Shown one piece after another: positions 19,489 through 27,281 of a DNA stretch of 64,000 nucleotides (positions are counted from its first letter, which is position 1; every line of letters starts with the position of its first letter). The translations under genes and the position numbers were made by a program. The DNA comes from Bacteroidales bacterium (GTDB lineage Bacteria; Bacteroidota; Bacteroidia; Bacteroidales; UBA932): assembly GCA_017399905.1 (NCBI GenBank), contig JAFQAR010000043.1, positions 62,001-126,000 of the forward strand. The letters are read 5' to 3'. A model generated the notes under the pieces. The model was not told the origin of the DNA. It searched no databases and saw only the letters and a list, made by a program, of their open reading frames with translations.

Positions 19489-21201
19489 ATGGAAAATATC
19501 AGAATCTATTGTGAAAATACCGGAAAGTACGAAGACGTGCCTATGGGATCGACTCTCAAATCGCTGTCGGAACGTATATGCCCGTCTGTCGATGCCAGAT
19601 GCGGAAACGATATGCCTGTGCTCGCAGCTCTCGTCGACCGGAAGCTCGTCTCGCTTGACTATAAGGTCATCAATCCGCATAATGTAACCTTCATAGGGTA
19701 TGACCATCCGGACGGACGACGTACATATATCCGTTCCCTCTGCTTCGTTCTTCAGAACGTCATACGCCGAATGTATCCGGACAAGGTGCTTGCGATAGAT
19801 TATTCGCTGCCGAGCGGCCTGTATTGCGAGATTCGCGAACTGTCTCCGATGGAAGACGGCCGTCCGCATGTGTATTTCGTCACCGACGAGGAACTCGAGA
19901 AGATCGAGGAGGGAATGTATGCCCTCATAGCTGCCGACCATCCGTTCAGCAAGACCATGCTCTCGCTTGACGAATGTACCGGACTTTTCACGGCCAATCA
20001 TCAGACCGAGAAGGTCAATCTTCTCAAGAGCCTCGGACGCTATCACTATAATGTATATTTCCTTGATGGACAAGCAGATACATTCTACGGTCCTCTTGCT
20101 CCTTCTACCGGTTGCCTCAAGACATTCAACATCATGGGCTTCAACAACGGCTTCTGCCTTCAGTACCCGATGGACGGCGACCACGACAAGGTGCTTCCTA
20201 TGAAGAGGCAGTCAAAGCTTGCGACCGCCCTCAAGGAACATTCGGACTGGTGCTCCGTGATGGGAGTGCGTGCTGTCGGAACCTTGAACGGCCTTGTCCG
20301 CTCAGGCGGAATCATCGACCTGATAAACCTTTCCGAGGCCCTTCATGAAAGGAAATATGCCGATATCGCAGATCAGATATATGCCCGTCGCGGCAGTGTG
20401 AAGATCGTGTTCATAGCCGGCCCTTCGAGCAGCGGAAAGACTTCGACCTCGAAGCGCCTTGCCCTGCAATGCCGCATTCTCGGTCTCAATCCTAAGGTCA
20501 TCGAGCTCGACAACTACTTCGTGGACAGGGAGTTCACCCCGCGCGACGAGAACGGCGAATACGATTTCGAATGTCTCGGTGCCATGGACCTGAAGCTCCT
20601 CGGCCAACAGCTCAACGACCTGCTTTCCGGCAAGGAAGTGGAGATTCCGCGCTTCGACTTCAAGGAGGGACGCAAGTTCTTCGAAGGCAACATGATGCAG
20701 CTGCATGAGAAGGATATCCTCATAATGGAAGGCATACACGCCTTGAATCCGGCCATGATCCCGGATGTCGACAGCTCGAAAGTCTTCCGCGTCTATGCGT
20801 CCGCCCTCACATCGCTGTCCATCGACGAGAACAACAATATCTCGACCTCCGATAACCGCATGCTGCGACGCATGATCCGTGACAACCGCACCCGCGGCAT
20901 CAACCCGGAGAATACCATCAGCATGTGGCAGAGCGTCCGCCGCGGCGAGAACCGCAACATCTTCCCGTTCCAGGAGAATGCCGACGCCGTCTTCAATTCG
21001 GCCCACATCTTCGAGCTGCCGGTGCTGAAATACTACGCCGAGCCGCTTCTGCGCCGCATCCCGCCTACTTCGGCGGCCTACACCGAAGCCAAGCGCATGC
21101 TCAAGTTCCTCGACTACATCGTCGCCCTGACTCCGGCCGAGATCGCCGCCATCCCGCCGACCTCCATCCTCCGCGAATTCATCGACGGCCAGACGCTTTA
21201 G
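19489..21201 (+). CDS. TGS-domain nucleoside kinase (uridine kinase-like)
   Basis: A fusion seen in Bacteroidetes: an N-terminal TGS/ThrRS-like module (residues about 1-250, with GSTLKSLSERI and HANHQTEK-like chemistry in TANHQTEK) followed by a uridine-kinase-type P-loop domain. Walker A is GPSSSGKTS at residues 311-319. The nucleoside-binding segment LDNYFVDREFTPRDENG and the lid arginines in RRMIRDNRTRG follow. It is 570 residues. It is predicted to phosphorylate a nucleoside, probably uridine or cytidine, in pyrimidine salvage; the role of the tRNA-synthetase-like half is unknown. The gene is flanked on both sides by copies of the 106-bp palindrome. Confidence 0.88.
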   Translation: MENIRIYCENTGKYEDVPMGSTLKSLSERICPSVDARCGNDMPVLAALVDRKLVSLDYKVINPHNVTFIGYDHPDGRRTYIRSLCFVLQNVIRRMYPDKVLAIDYSLPSGLYCEIRELSPMEDGRPHVYFVTDEELEKIEEGMYALIAADHPFSKTMLSLDECTGLFTANHQTEKVNLLKSLGRYHYNVYFLDGQADTFYGPLAPSTGCLKTFNIMGFNNGFCLQYPMDGDHDKVLPMKRQSKLATALKEHSDWCSVMGVRAVGTLNGLVRSGGIIDLINLSEALHERKYADIADQIYARRGSVKIVFIAGPSSSGKTSTSKRLALQCRILGLNPKVIELDNYFVDREFTPRDENGEYDFECLGAMDLKLLGQQLNDLLSGKEVEIPRFDFKEGRKFFEGNMMQLHEKDILIMEGIHALNPAMIPDVDSSKVFRVYASALTSLSIDENNNISTSDNRMLRRMIRDNRTRGINPENTISMWQSVRRGENRNIFPFQENADAVFNSAHIFELPVLKYYAEPLLRRIPPTSAAYTEAKRMLKFLDYIVALTPAEIAAIPPTSILREFIDGQTL

Positions 21202-21219
21202 GCCTCTTTGCGCCCGGGC

Positions 21220-21300
21220 TGCCGGGTTGTGGTCCGGTTGTTTGGTTGTCTGGTTGCTGGGCTGCTGGGATGCCTGGCTGTTTGACTGTCTGGGCTGCCG
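21220..21300 (+). other. GT-rich low-complexity tract after the kinase gene
   Basis: About 80 bp built of imperfect repeats of GGTTGTCTGGTTG and CTGGGCTGCTGGG, with few A residues. The tract lies between the kinase stop and the palindrome before the RAYT. No promoter or ORF is evident. Its strong strand asymmetry is unlike the flanking DNA. Confidence 0.6.
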
Positions 21301-21301
21301 T

Positions 21302-21407
21302 GTGGCGCCTAATCCTATGATAATCAATCTGTTGTATAATCCTCCTGCTCCCCTTTGGCGGCAGGAGGTTTGCGTAACTTGCTTTGGGTCAGGTGTTTAA
21401 GGGTCAC
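21302..21407. repeat. RAYT-associated 106-bp palindrome, copy 4
   Basis: The inner stem CCTCCTGC (21341-21348) / GCAGGAGG (21361-21368) surrounds TCCCCTTTGGCG. Outer arms GTGGCGC and GGGTCAC are partly matched. It lies 124 bp upstream of the RAYT start. Confidence 0.82.
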
Positions 21408-21531
21408 CGGGTCGGATGGTTTTGTCAGATTTTTCTTTTTCTTTGCATGATTATGCTTTTCTTATCATTGAAATTTCTTTTTTTTATCATGTTTTCGTGC
21501 TGATCAAGGTAGATTAGCGGAAAAAATTGAT

Positions 21532-22443
21532 ATGAGAAAGAGAAGACGGTTTTATAGAGGGAGTGTGAATCATATCTATCAGAGGACTACCTCTGGCAAT
21601 AACCTTTTTTATGGTTATGAAGATTTTCTTACATTTTTTACAATTATGTCCGTCGCAGTCCGGTCGGCTGGAATTCAGGTTCTGGCTGTATGTCTGATGT
21701 ATAATCATTTTCATATGCTTGTACGGACAGAAACGATGAGGCAGCTAAGTGATTTTATGAATCACTGCTGTTCATGGTATGCACGAGAATTCAATTTTGC
21801 AGTGGGACGTAGCGGTCAGCTTTTGAAGAAGAATTTCGGAAGTGCTCCGAAGAAGGATGACAAAGCTATCAGAAATACCATCAACTATATCGGTAATAAT
21901 CCTGTAGAGAAACGGATATGCAGTAGACCGGAACAATACAGATGGAACTTCCTGGCTTATGCGTTTTCCTCCTCTCCTTTTTCAGAGCCAATCACTATCA
22001 GGAATGTTTCTAAACGTTTGAGGAGAGCGATTAAGGCTGTCAGATCGATGTCTCAGCTGAATCTGCCTTTAAAGTCCAATTATATCTTATTACTATTTAA
22101 GGGTTTGAGTGATAGGGAGATAGAGCAGTTGGTGGATTGTATTGTTTCTGAATACATGTTCATAGATTTTGATGCGGCTGCATCTTATTATGGATCGCTT
22201 TCAAAAATGATTGAAGCTATGGCTTACAATACTGGTAGTGAGTATGATATAAGGGAAGAATGGGACTCTGAATCAGATATGGCATATGATCGGATGATAG
22301 AGGTTGTCAAGGACGTAAGTCCGGAGATGCCTGTCCATAAGGTTGCCGGACTGCCGGATAGCCGTAAAATGGAACTCATGAATATACTAAGAGAGCGGAC
22401 AGGTACTTCGTTACGTCAGTTAACCCGTTTTCTGTATCTTTAG
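21532..22443 (+). CDS. REP-associated tyrosine transposase (RAYT, Y1/HUH family)
   Basis: A single-strand DNA endonuclease of the Y1 HUH family. The HUH pair is His59-Phe-His61 in YNHFHML and the likely nucleophile is Tyr119 in NYIGNNP. The protein has 303 residues, about twice the length of IS200 TnpA, with a C-terminal helical extension that ends in a helix-turn-helix-like segment (SLRQLTRFLYL); this is usual for RAYTs. It is a single gene with no IS200/IS605 accessory orfB. Palindromes of one family stand 124 bp before and 1 bp after it, with another downstream, which is the classical RAYT/REP arrangement. It is expected to cleave or maintain those palindromes. Whether it is active is unknown. 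Confidence 0.9.
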   Translation: MRKRRRFYRGSVNHIYQRTTSGNNLFYGYEDFLTFFTIMSVAVRSAGIQVLAVCLMYNHFHMLVRTETMRQLSDFMNHCCSWYAREFNFAVGRSGQLLKKNFGSAPKKDDKAIRNTINYIGNNPVEKRICSRPEQYRWNFLAYAFSSSPFSEPITIRNVSKRLRRAIKAVRSMSQLNLPLKSNYILLLFKGLSDREIEQLVDCIVSEYMFIDFDAAASYYGSLSKMIEAMAYNTGSEYDIREEWDSESDMAYDRMIEVVKDVSPEMPVHKVAGLPDSRKMELMNILRERTGTSLRQLTRFLYL

Positions 22444-22444
22444 T

Positions 22445-22550
22445 GTGGTGCTTAAGTGGTTGATAGACAGCAAGATACGAAAACTTCCTGCCGCCAAAGG
22501 GGAGCAGGAAGTTTTCGTAAAGCGTTGAGGGATAATGGGTTAAGGAACAA
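22445..22550. repeat. RAYT-associated 106-bp palindrome, copy 5
   Basis: It has a perfect 14-bp inner stem CGAAAACTTCCTGC (22478-22491) / GCAGGAAGTTTTCG (22504-22517) around CGCCAAAGGGGA. Compared with the others, the C-to-T change in the left arm (CTTCCTGC) is matched by G-to-A in the right arm (GCAGGAAG), so pairing is kept. It starts immediately after the RAYT stop. Confidence 0.88.
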
Positions 22551-22551
22551 C

Positions 22552-22629
22552 GCGGCTGGCGAATACGCCGGCCAGCCGCTCAAAGCATACTGCGTGAGCT
22601 CGACCCAAGGGCTCACGCAATATGCTTTG
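22552..22629. repeat. Tandem strong hairpins downstream of the RAYT
   Basis: Hairpin 1 is GCGGCTGGC (22552-22560) / GCCAGCCGC (22571-22579), 9 perfect pairs with a 10-nt loop. Hairpin 2 is CAAAGCATA (22581-22589) / TATGCTTTG (22621-22629) continued, after a 2x2 internal loop, by GCGTGAGC / GCTCACGC. It differs in sequence from the 106-bp family. It may be a terminator-like barrier or a second RAYT-linked palindrome. Confidence 0.75.
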
Positions 22630-22692
22630 TGCATAGGCGTGTTTAGTCCTGAGATAGTTTTACCGATTATTGAATAATAGATTGTTAGCAAT

Positions 22693-22798
22693 GTCTAATG
22701 TAAGACGTTGACTAGTAGGTGTTTACGGAAAGTGCGTGCTCCCCTTTGGCAGCACGCACTTTCTGTAAGTTGTTGAATGGTATGTGGTTACATTTTAC
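22693..22798. repeat. RAYT-associated 106-bp palindrome, copy 6
   Basis: The inner stem GAAAGTGCGTGC (22728-22739) / GCACGCACTTTC (22752-22763) has a sequence unlike the CCTCCTGC stems yet is perfectly paired, while the loop TCCCCTTTGGCA is retained. Outer arms AATGTAA (22697-22703) and TTACATT (22788-22794) are symmetrical about the loop. The right end is 12 bp from the stop of the minus-strand hydrolase. Confidence 0.85.
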
Positions 22799-22810
22799 GG
22801 GCAATATGGA

Positions 22811-23893
22811 TCAGTCCTCGTAAGGTTCGTTGAAAGGCATGAGGAAAGGGTTGGTCATGCCTTCGGTGGCGAGGTCGGAGCAAGGGCCGTGGCCCGGAAC
22901 GACCGTGATGTTGCGAGGGGCGGGAGCGGAGGTGGCCCCGGCGGAGGTGACCCCGGCAGGGGTGGCCGGAGCGGCTGGGGAGCCGGAGGCGAATGAACCG
23001 GAGGCGAATGAACCGGAAGCGACAGGACCGGAAGCCGCAGAGCCGGAGGTGTCTGAACCGGGGGCGGCAGGGGAGTCGAGGGGGAGGAGCTTCTGGAGGA
23101 TGCTCTTCATGAGCTGGTCGTAGTCGCCGCCGGGGTGGTCGGTACGGCCGATGGCGCCGGCGAAGAGGGTGTCGCCGGTGAAGAGAACGCCGTCTTCGCG
23201 CTCGAAGAGGCAGATGCCGCCGGCGGTGTGGCCCGGAGTTTCGATGACTTCGAAACGGAGGGTGCCGACCTTGATGACATCACCCTCGACAACGGTTACC
23301 AGTCCTGAATCCGGTCCGCATGCTTTCTCATTGACTGGTCCGCACGCTGGTCCTGAAGCTGTCTCGTCTCCAGGTCCGCATCCCGCCTCTGAGGTCGGTC
23401 CGCATGCTTTCTCGCTGACTGATCCGCACGCTGGTCCTGAAGCTGTCTCGTCTCCAGGTCCGCATCCCAGCTCTGGAGCCGGTCCGCATCCCGGCTCTGA
23501 GATCGGTCCGCATCCCATTTCTGAAGCCGCTTCGACAGCTGATCCGGAAAGCAGTCCGTCAGCGAAGGCGGTCTCCGGCTCAGGCAGCCCGTACATCCGG
23601 CAGACGTACGGATTGGTGTTCCTGAGCGTATAGACCTCGTCCGGGTGCATGTATACCGGGATGCCGTACTCGCGGACCAGGGCATCGACACCGTAGATAT
23701 GGTCGAAATGCGCATGCGTGAGCATGATGGCGGCAGGGCGGAGGCCGCGCGAAGCGGTGAACGCAGTGAGGCGCGAAAGCTCAGCGGCCGAAGCGCAGCC
23801 GGGGTCCACAAAGGCGCATACGCCCGAATCGTCCCATACGACACTGCAGCGTGTCTGGAAGCTGTTGAAGGTGAAATGTTCTATATGTATCAT
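22811..23893 (-). CDS. Metallo-beta-lactamase-fold hydrolase with two repetitive inserts
   Basis: A glyoxalase II-like hydrolase, presumably acting on a thioester. The start at 23893 (MIHIEHFTFN) is preferred over the longer frame because of the family-like beginning. Metal ligands are visible: His60, His62, Asp64 and His65 in THAHFDH, then GHTAGG, FTGDTLF and VPGHGP. Related enzymes have about 210 residues; this one has 360 because of two low-complexity inserts. The first (about residues 115-200) is a Cys-Gly-Pro-rich repeat containing a duplicated 28-residue unit; the second (about 275-330) is rich in Ala, Ser, Gly and Pro. Both fall between core motifs and probably form surface loops. A minus-strand TAAATTTG box lies 22 bp upstream. 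Confidence 0.85.
   Translation of the reverse strand: MIHIEHFTFNSFQTRCSVVWDDSGVCAFVDPGCASAAELSRLTAFTASRGLRPAAIMLTHAHFDHIYGVDALVREYGIPVYMHPDEVYTLRNTNPYVCRMYGLPEPETAFADGLLSGSAVEAASEMGCGPISEPGCGPAPELGCGPGDETASGPACGSVSEKACGPTSEAGCGPGDETASGPACGPVNEKACGPDSGLVTVVEGDVIKVGTLRFEVIETPGHTAGGICLFEREDGVLFTGDTLFAGAIGRTDHPGGDYDQLMKSILQKLLPLDSPAAPGSDTSGSAASGPVASGSFASGSFASGSPAAPATPAGVTSAGATSAPAPRNITVVPGHGPCSDLATEGMTNPFLMPFNEPYED
23312..23479 (-). repeat. Two 84-bp in-frame direct repeats inside the hydrolase gene
   Basis: Units 23312-23395 and 23396-23479 are nearly identical (for example GCTGGTCCTGAAGCTGTCTC in both). Because 84 is a multiple of three, they encode a duplicated 28-residue block. Shorter GGTCCGCATCCC-type copies continue to about 23520. 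Confidence 0.85.
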
Positions 23894-23914
23894 CAAAAAG
23901 TCATTTAAAACACA

Positions 23915-23922
23915 CAAATTTA
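23915..23922 (-). promoter_or_regulatory. -7 promoter box of the hydrolase gene
   Basis: On the minus strand TAAATTTG matches TAnnTTTG perfectly, 22 bp before the ATG at 23893. Confidence 0.45.
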
Positions 23923-23935
23923 CATTAAAATTTAG

Positions 23936-23943
23936 TATGTTTG
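23936..23943 (+). promoter_or_regulatory. -7 promoter box of the deoxynucleoside kinase gene
   Basis: TATGTTTG is a perfect TAnnTTTG element on the plus strand, about 80 bp before the kinase ATG. It is divergent from the box at 23915-23922. Confidence 0.45.
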
Positions 23944-24022
23944 CTAATTATTATGCTAATATCGACGGATTATGTCTGCCGGTGTAGCTGACTGAATGGA
24001 ATAATAATTAAAAACATATGAC

Positions 24023-24643
24023 ATGCATATAGCGATTGCAGGAAATATAGGCAGCGGAAAGACAACTCTTACAAAGATGCTTGCTGCCCATTACGGATGG
24101 ACGCCGAAATTCGAATCGGTGGACTATAACCCATATCTCGCTGATTTCTACGACGATATGGAAAGATGGTCATTCAACCTCCAGGTGTACTTCCTCAACA
24201 AGAGATTCAAGGACGTCGTGGACATTTCAAAGGAGGACAATGTGATCATACAGGACCGCACAATCTACGAGGATGCACGCATCTTTGCGCCGAACCTCCA
24301 CGGAATGGGCCTCATGAGCACAAGGGATTTCGACAACTATTCCGACCTTTTCGACCTCATGATGTCCCTCGTGAATCCGCCTGACCTGCTCATCTATCTC
24401 CGCAGTTCGATCCCTAACCTCATCGGACAGATCCAGAAGAGGGGACGCGAGTACGAGAAAAGCATCAGGATCGACTACATCACCGGTCTTAACGAGCGCT
24501 ACGAGAACTGGATAAACAACTATCCTCACAAGCTTCTTGTCCTTGATGTGGACCGCATCAAGTTCGAGAACCGTCCTGAGGACTTCCAGGAGGTGGTCGA
24601 CAAGATCGACGCCGAGCTTTTCGGCCTGTTTCCGAACGAATAA
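24023..24643 (+). CDS. Deoxynucleoside kinase
   Basis: Salvage kinase that phosphorylates deoxyadenosine, deoxycytidine or deoxyguanosine. The P-loop is GNIGSGKTT at residues 7-15. The family motif QDRTIYEDARIF lies near residues 73-84 and the lid region RGREYEKSIR near 143-152. The 206-residue length is standard. It has its own promoter and is followed by a hairpin, so it may be monocistronic. Which deoxynucleoside is preferred cannot be read from the sequence. Confidence 0.92.
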   Translation: MHIAIAGNIGSGKTTLTKMLAAHYGWTPKFESVDYNPYLADFYDDMERWSFNLQVYFLNKRFKDVVDISKEDNVIIQDRTIYEDARIFAPNLHGMGLMSTRDFDNYSDLFDLMMSLVNPPDLLIYLRSSIPNLIGQIQKRGREYEKSIRIDYITGLNERYENWINNYPHKLLVLDVDRIKFENRPEDFQEVVDKIDAELFGLFPNE

Positions 24644-24657
24644 TCCAACCTGACAGG

Positions 24658-24686
24658 TGGCTTCTCCCTGAGAAAGGGGGAAGCCA
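24658..24686 (+). terminator. Hairpin after the deoxynucleoside kinase gene
   Basis: A 12-bp stem TGGCTTCTCCCT / AGGGGGAAGCCA with one G-U pair and the loop GAGAA. It lacks a T-run (TTCGTACTA follows), so it is either a weak terminator or a processing/stability element before the acyl-CoA ligase. Confidence 0.5.
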
Positions 24687-24713
24687 TTCGTACTAATACT
24701 AAACACAATCATT

Positions 24714-26624
24714 ATGGCAGAAAGATTAACCATCATCGACTTTGTCGAGAAGTATGTTGCCAAGTATTCGAAGAACCCTTTCCTCTGGGAAAAGAACCTC
24801 GATACTAACGTATGGGAACCTACAACTTATGAAGAGACATTGGCTAAGGCAAAACGCATTGCTGCCGGCCTCATGGCCCTCGGAGTACAGAAGGGCGAGA
24901 AGATTTCTTACCTCAGCGAAGGCCGCGACATGTGGGTCATCGGAGAACTCGGAGTCCTCTATGCCGGTGCTGTGAACGTACCTCTTTCCATCAAGCTGGG
25001 CGAGACCAACGACCTGGTGTTCAGAGTGAAGCACTCTGACTCGAAATATGTGATCACATCGAAGTTCCAGCTCGCAAAGATCAGAGCTGTCCTTCCTGAG
25101 TGCCCGATGGTGGAGAAGGTGATCATCTTCGACCGTATCGACGACATGAGGAAGAACGAGATCTACATAGGCGACGTCATCGAAATGGGAGACAAGTTCC
25201 TCGCTGAGCATGAGGAAATGTTCATCCAGAGATACAGGAGCATCGAACCTGACGACTATGCGAACATCAGCTACACATCAGGAACGACCGCTGACCCTAA
25301 GGGTATCCTCCTGACTCACAGGAACTACACAGCAAACGTAGAGCAGGCTCACTCTGTGATCGGAGTCGGCCCTGAAGACAGGATGCTCATCATCCTTCCG
25401 CTCGACCACTGCTTCGCGCACGTGGCCGGCTTCTACACGATGATGTCATACGGTGCTTCCCTCGGTATGGTTCCGTCTGGAAAATCAGGCAAGGAGGCCC
25501 TCAGAAACATATCTCCAAGCATCCAGGAGCTCAAGCCGAGCGTAATGCTTTCAGTGCCTACACTCGCAAAGAGCTTCAAGAAGAACATCGAGACTACAAT
25601 CTCAAAGAAAGGCAAGACAATCGAGAAACTCTACAACTTCGCCCTCAGGAACGCCATCGCATACAACAAGGAAGGCTACAACAAGGGAACTGAGTTCGTG
25701 GACATCTTCCGCAAGCCTCTCATGCTCCTCTTCGACAAGCTCATCTTCAAGGCAGTACGTCAGGGACTCGGCGGCAACATGAAGTTCTTCGTGGGCGGCG
25801 GCGCTCTCCTCGACATCGACCTCCAGAGATACTACTATGCCATCGGAATCCCTATGTACCAGGGCTATGGTCTTTCCGAGGCGACCCCTATCATCTCTGC
25901 AAACTCACCTGCAAGACATATCTTCGGCTCGTCAGGAAAGATCGTCCAGCCTATGGAGATCAAGATCCTCGACGCTGACGGAGTAGAGCAGCCTTTCGGA
26001 TCGAAGGGTGAGATCTGCATCAAGGGCGAGAACGTGATGGCAGGCTACTGGAAGAACCCTAAGTCTACAGCCGACACCATCGTGGACGGATGGCTCCATA
26101 CAGGTGACATGGGCTATATGCGTGACGAGGAAATGCTCTACGTCGTAGGACGTTTCAAGTCTCTGCTCATTGCGGCTGACGGCGAGAAATATTCACCTGA
26201 GGGAATCGAGGAGAACCTCGTGGAAAGCTCTAAGTATATCGACGGAGCCCTCCTGCACAACAGCCAGGATCCTTACACCATCGCCCTCATCACTCCTAAC
26301 AAGGAGGCTCTGAAGGCCTATGTGAAGGAACTCGGCCTTGACCCTGCTTCAAAGGAAGCGAAGGTCAAGATGCTCGAGCTTCTTCAGGATGAGGTCAACA
26401 TGTACCGCAAGGGTGGACGCAACTTCGGAGCATTCCCTGAAAGATGGCTTCCTGCAGCTGTCTGCGTGCTTCCTGAGCCTTGGACAGAGCAGAACCACTT
26501 CCTCAACAGTTCGATGAAGGTCGTCCGCGGCCGCGTTGAGGAGGCCTACAAGGCAAACATGGAGTATGCATATACTCCGGAAGGCAAGAATATCGTCAAC
26601 GACATGAATCTCGCATCGCTATAA
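24714..26624 (+). CDS. AMP-forming long-chain acyl-CoA ligase
   Basis: Activates fatty acids through an acyl-adenylate to acyl-CoA. The adenylate-forming signature YTSGTTADPKGILLTH lies near residue 182, GYGLSEATP near 385, and LHTGDMGYM near 462. The C-terminal lid domain follows. It is 636 residues, in the range of bacterial FadD-like enzymes. The end of the gene overlaps the convergent invertase gene by 29 bp. The substrate chain length is an inference from family resemblance. Confidence 0.9.
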   Translation: MAERLTIIDFVEKYVAKYSKNPFLWEKNLDTNVWEPTTYEETLAKAKRIAAGLMALGVQKGEKISYLSEGRDMWVIGELGVLYAGAVNVPLSIKLGETNDLVFRVKHSDSKYVITSKFQLAKIRAVLPECPMVEKVIIFDRIDDMRKNEIYIGDVIEMGDKFLAEHEEMFIQRYRSIEPDDYANISYTSGTTADPKGILLTHRNYTANVEQAHSVIGVGPEDRMLIILPLDHCFAHVAGFYTMMSYGASLGMVPSGKSGKEALRNISPSIQELKPSVMLSVPTLAKSFKKNIETTISKKGKTIEKLYNFALRNAIAYNKEGYNKGTEFVDIFRKPLMLLFDKLIFKAVRQGLGGNMKFFVGGGALLDIDLQRYYYAIGIPMYQGYGLSEATPIISANSPARHIFGSSGKIVQPMEIKILDADGVEQPFGSKGEICIKGENVMAGYWKNPKSTADTIVDGWLHTGDMGYMRDEEMLYVVGRFKSLLIAADGEKYSPEGIEENLVESSKYIDGALLHNSQDPYTIALITPNKEALKAYVKELGLDPASKEAKVKMLELLQDEVNMYRKGGRNFGAFPERWLPAAVCVLPEPWTEQNHFLNSSMKVVRGRVEEAYKANMEYAYTPEGKNIVNDMNLASL

Positions 26625-27198
26625 ACTTGTAATAAGTATTACGCGACACACCGATCTTGCGGCAGATCTTCGTAACAGGAAGACCTGCCGCAATCATTTT
26701 ATTGATCTGCTCTTCCTTTTCGCTGATCACCTGCATCTTGACCGTGCTGCCGGGCCGTCGTCCGAGCCGCACGCCCTCCGCCTTCTTCACCGCCAGAGCC
26801 TCCTTCGTGCGCATGGAGATCAGGTTCCTCTCGATCTCCGCGACAAGACCGAAGGCGAAGCACAGGACCTTGCTGTTGATCGAATTGTCGAAGGTGTAGC
26901 GCTCCTTCGTCGTGTAGATGCATATGCCCTTCTCAAGGCATCCGCCCATGATGGTCATGATCTCCGTCAGTGAACGGCTGAGACGCGATATCTCGCTGAC
27001 TATCAGCACGTCGCCATGCTTCATCCGCTTCAATGTGCGTCCGAGTTTCCGCTTTCTGTACGGAATCTTTCCGCTGACAGTCTCCGTTATCCAGCTGGAG
27101 ACGTACATCTCTTTTTCTTCAGCAAACCGACGGATCTCCTCCCGTTGGTTCTCCGGGTTCTGCTTCCCGGTGCTGACTCTTAAATATCCGATGGTCAT
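26596..27198 (-). CDS. Mpi-type serine invertase
   Basis: A small serine recombinase of the Hin/Gin/Mpi group. The start at 27198 gives MTIGYLRVST with nucleophile Ser9. The resolvase catalytic domain runs to about residue 135 (SEISRLSRSL, FAFGLVAEIERNLI). The basic linker VRLGRRPGS and a C-terminal helix-turn-helix (VTKICRKIGVSRNTYY) follow. It is 200 residues. In Bacteroides fragilis the homologous Mpi inverts promoters of many capsule loci; here the gene lies about 2 kb from upxY. Its targets may be anywhere in the genome: I saw no invertible promoter in this window. Its 3' end overlaps the acyl-CoA ligase gene convergently. Confidence 0.87.
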   Translation of the reverse strand: MTIGYLRVSTGKQNPENQREEIRRFAEEKEMYVSSWITETVSGKIPYRKRKLGRTLKRMKHGDVLIVSEISRLSRSLTEIMTIMGGCLEKGICIYTTKERYTFDNSINSKVLCFAFGLVAEIERNLISMRTKEALAVKKAEGVRLGRRPGSTVKMQVISEKEEQINKMIAAGLPVTKICRKIGVSRNTYYKFIAMRDSCR

Positions 27199-27247
27199 AG
27201 TTATAGATAATTTAATGGTTAACATCTGTAATTTACACAAAAAAACG

Positions 27248-27255
27248 TAACTTTG
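27248..27255 (+). promoter_or_regulatory. -7 promoter box of the ABC exporter gene
   Basis: TAACTTTG, a perfect TAnnTTTG, lies 26 bp before the exporter ATG in the 83-bp gap between divergent genes. Confidence 0.45.
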
Positions 27256-27281
27256 GGCGGTTTTAAGTCCCGGAAAATCAC

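Noticed and set aside
20302-21327. 341-codon minus-strand open frame opposite the nucleoside kinase
   Set aside because: Antisense shadow; its start lies in the low-complexity tract and no domain is seen.
21532-22443. IS200/IS605 insertion sequence
   Set aside because: The protein is about twice the length of IS200 TnpA, there is no orfB, and scattered palindromes rather than element ends surround it; RAYT fits better.
22456-22677. 73-codon open frame downstream of the RAYT
   Set aside because: It consists of translated palindromes and hairpins with no conserved features.
23151-23633. Plus-strand open frame opposite the metallo-hydrolase inserts
   Set aside because: Its repeats are the antisense of the 84-bp in-frame duplication; the minus strand carries the conserved metal-binding motifs.
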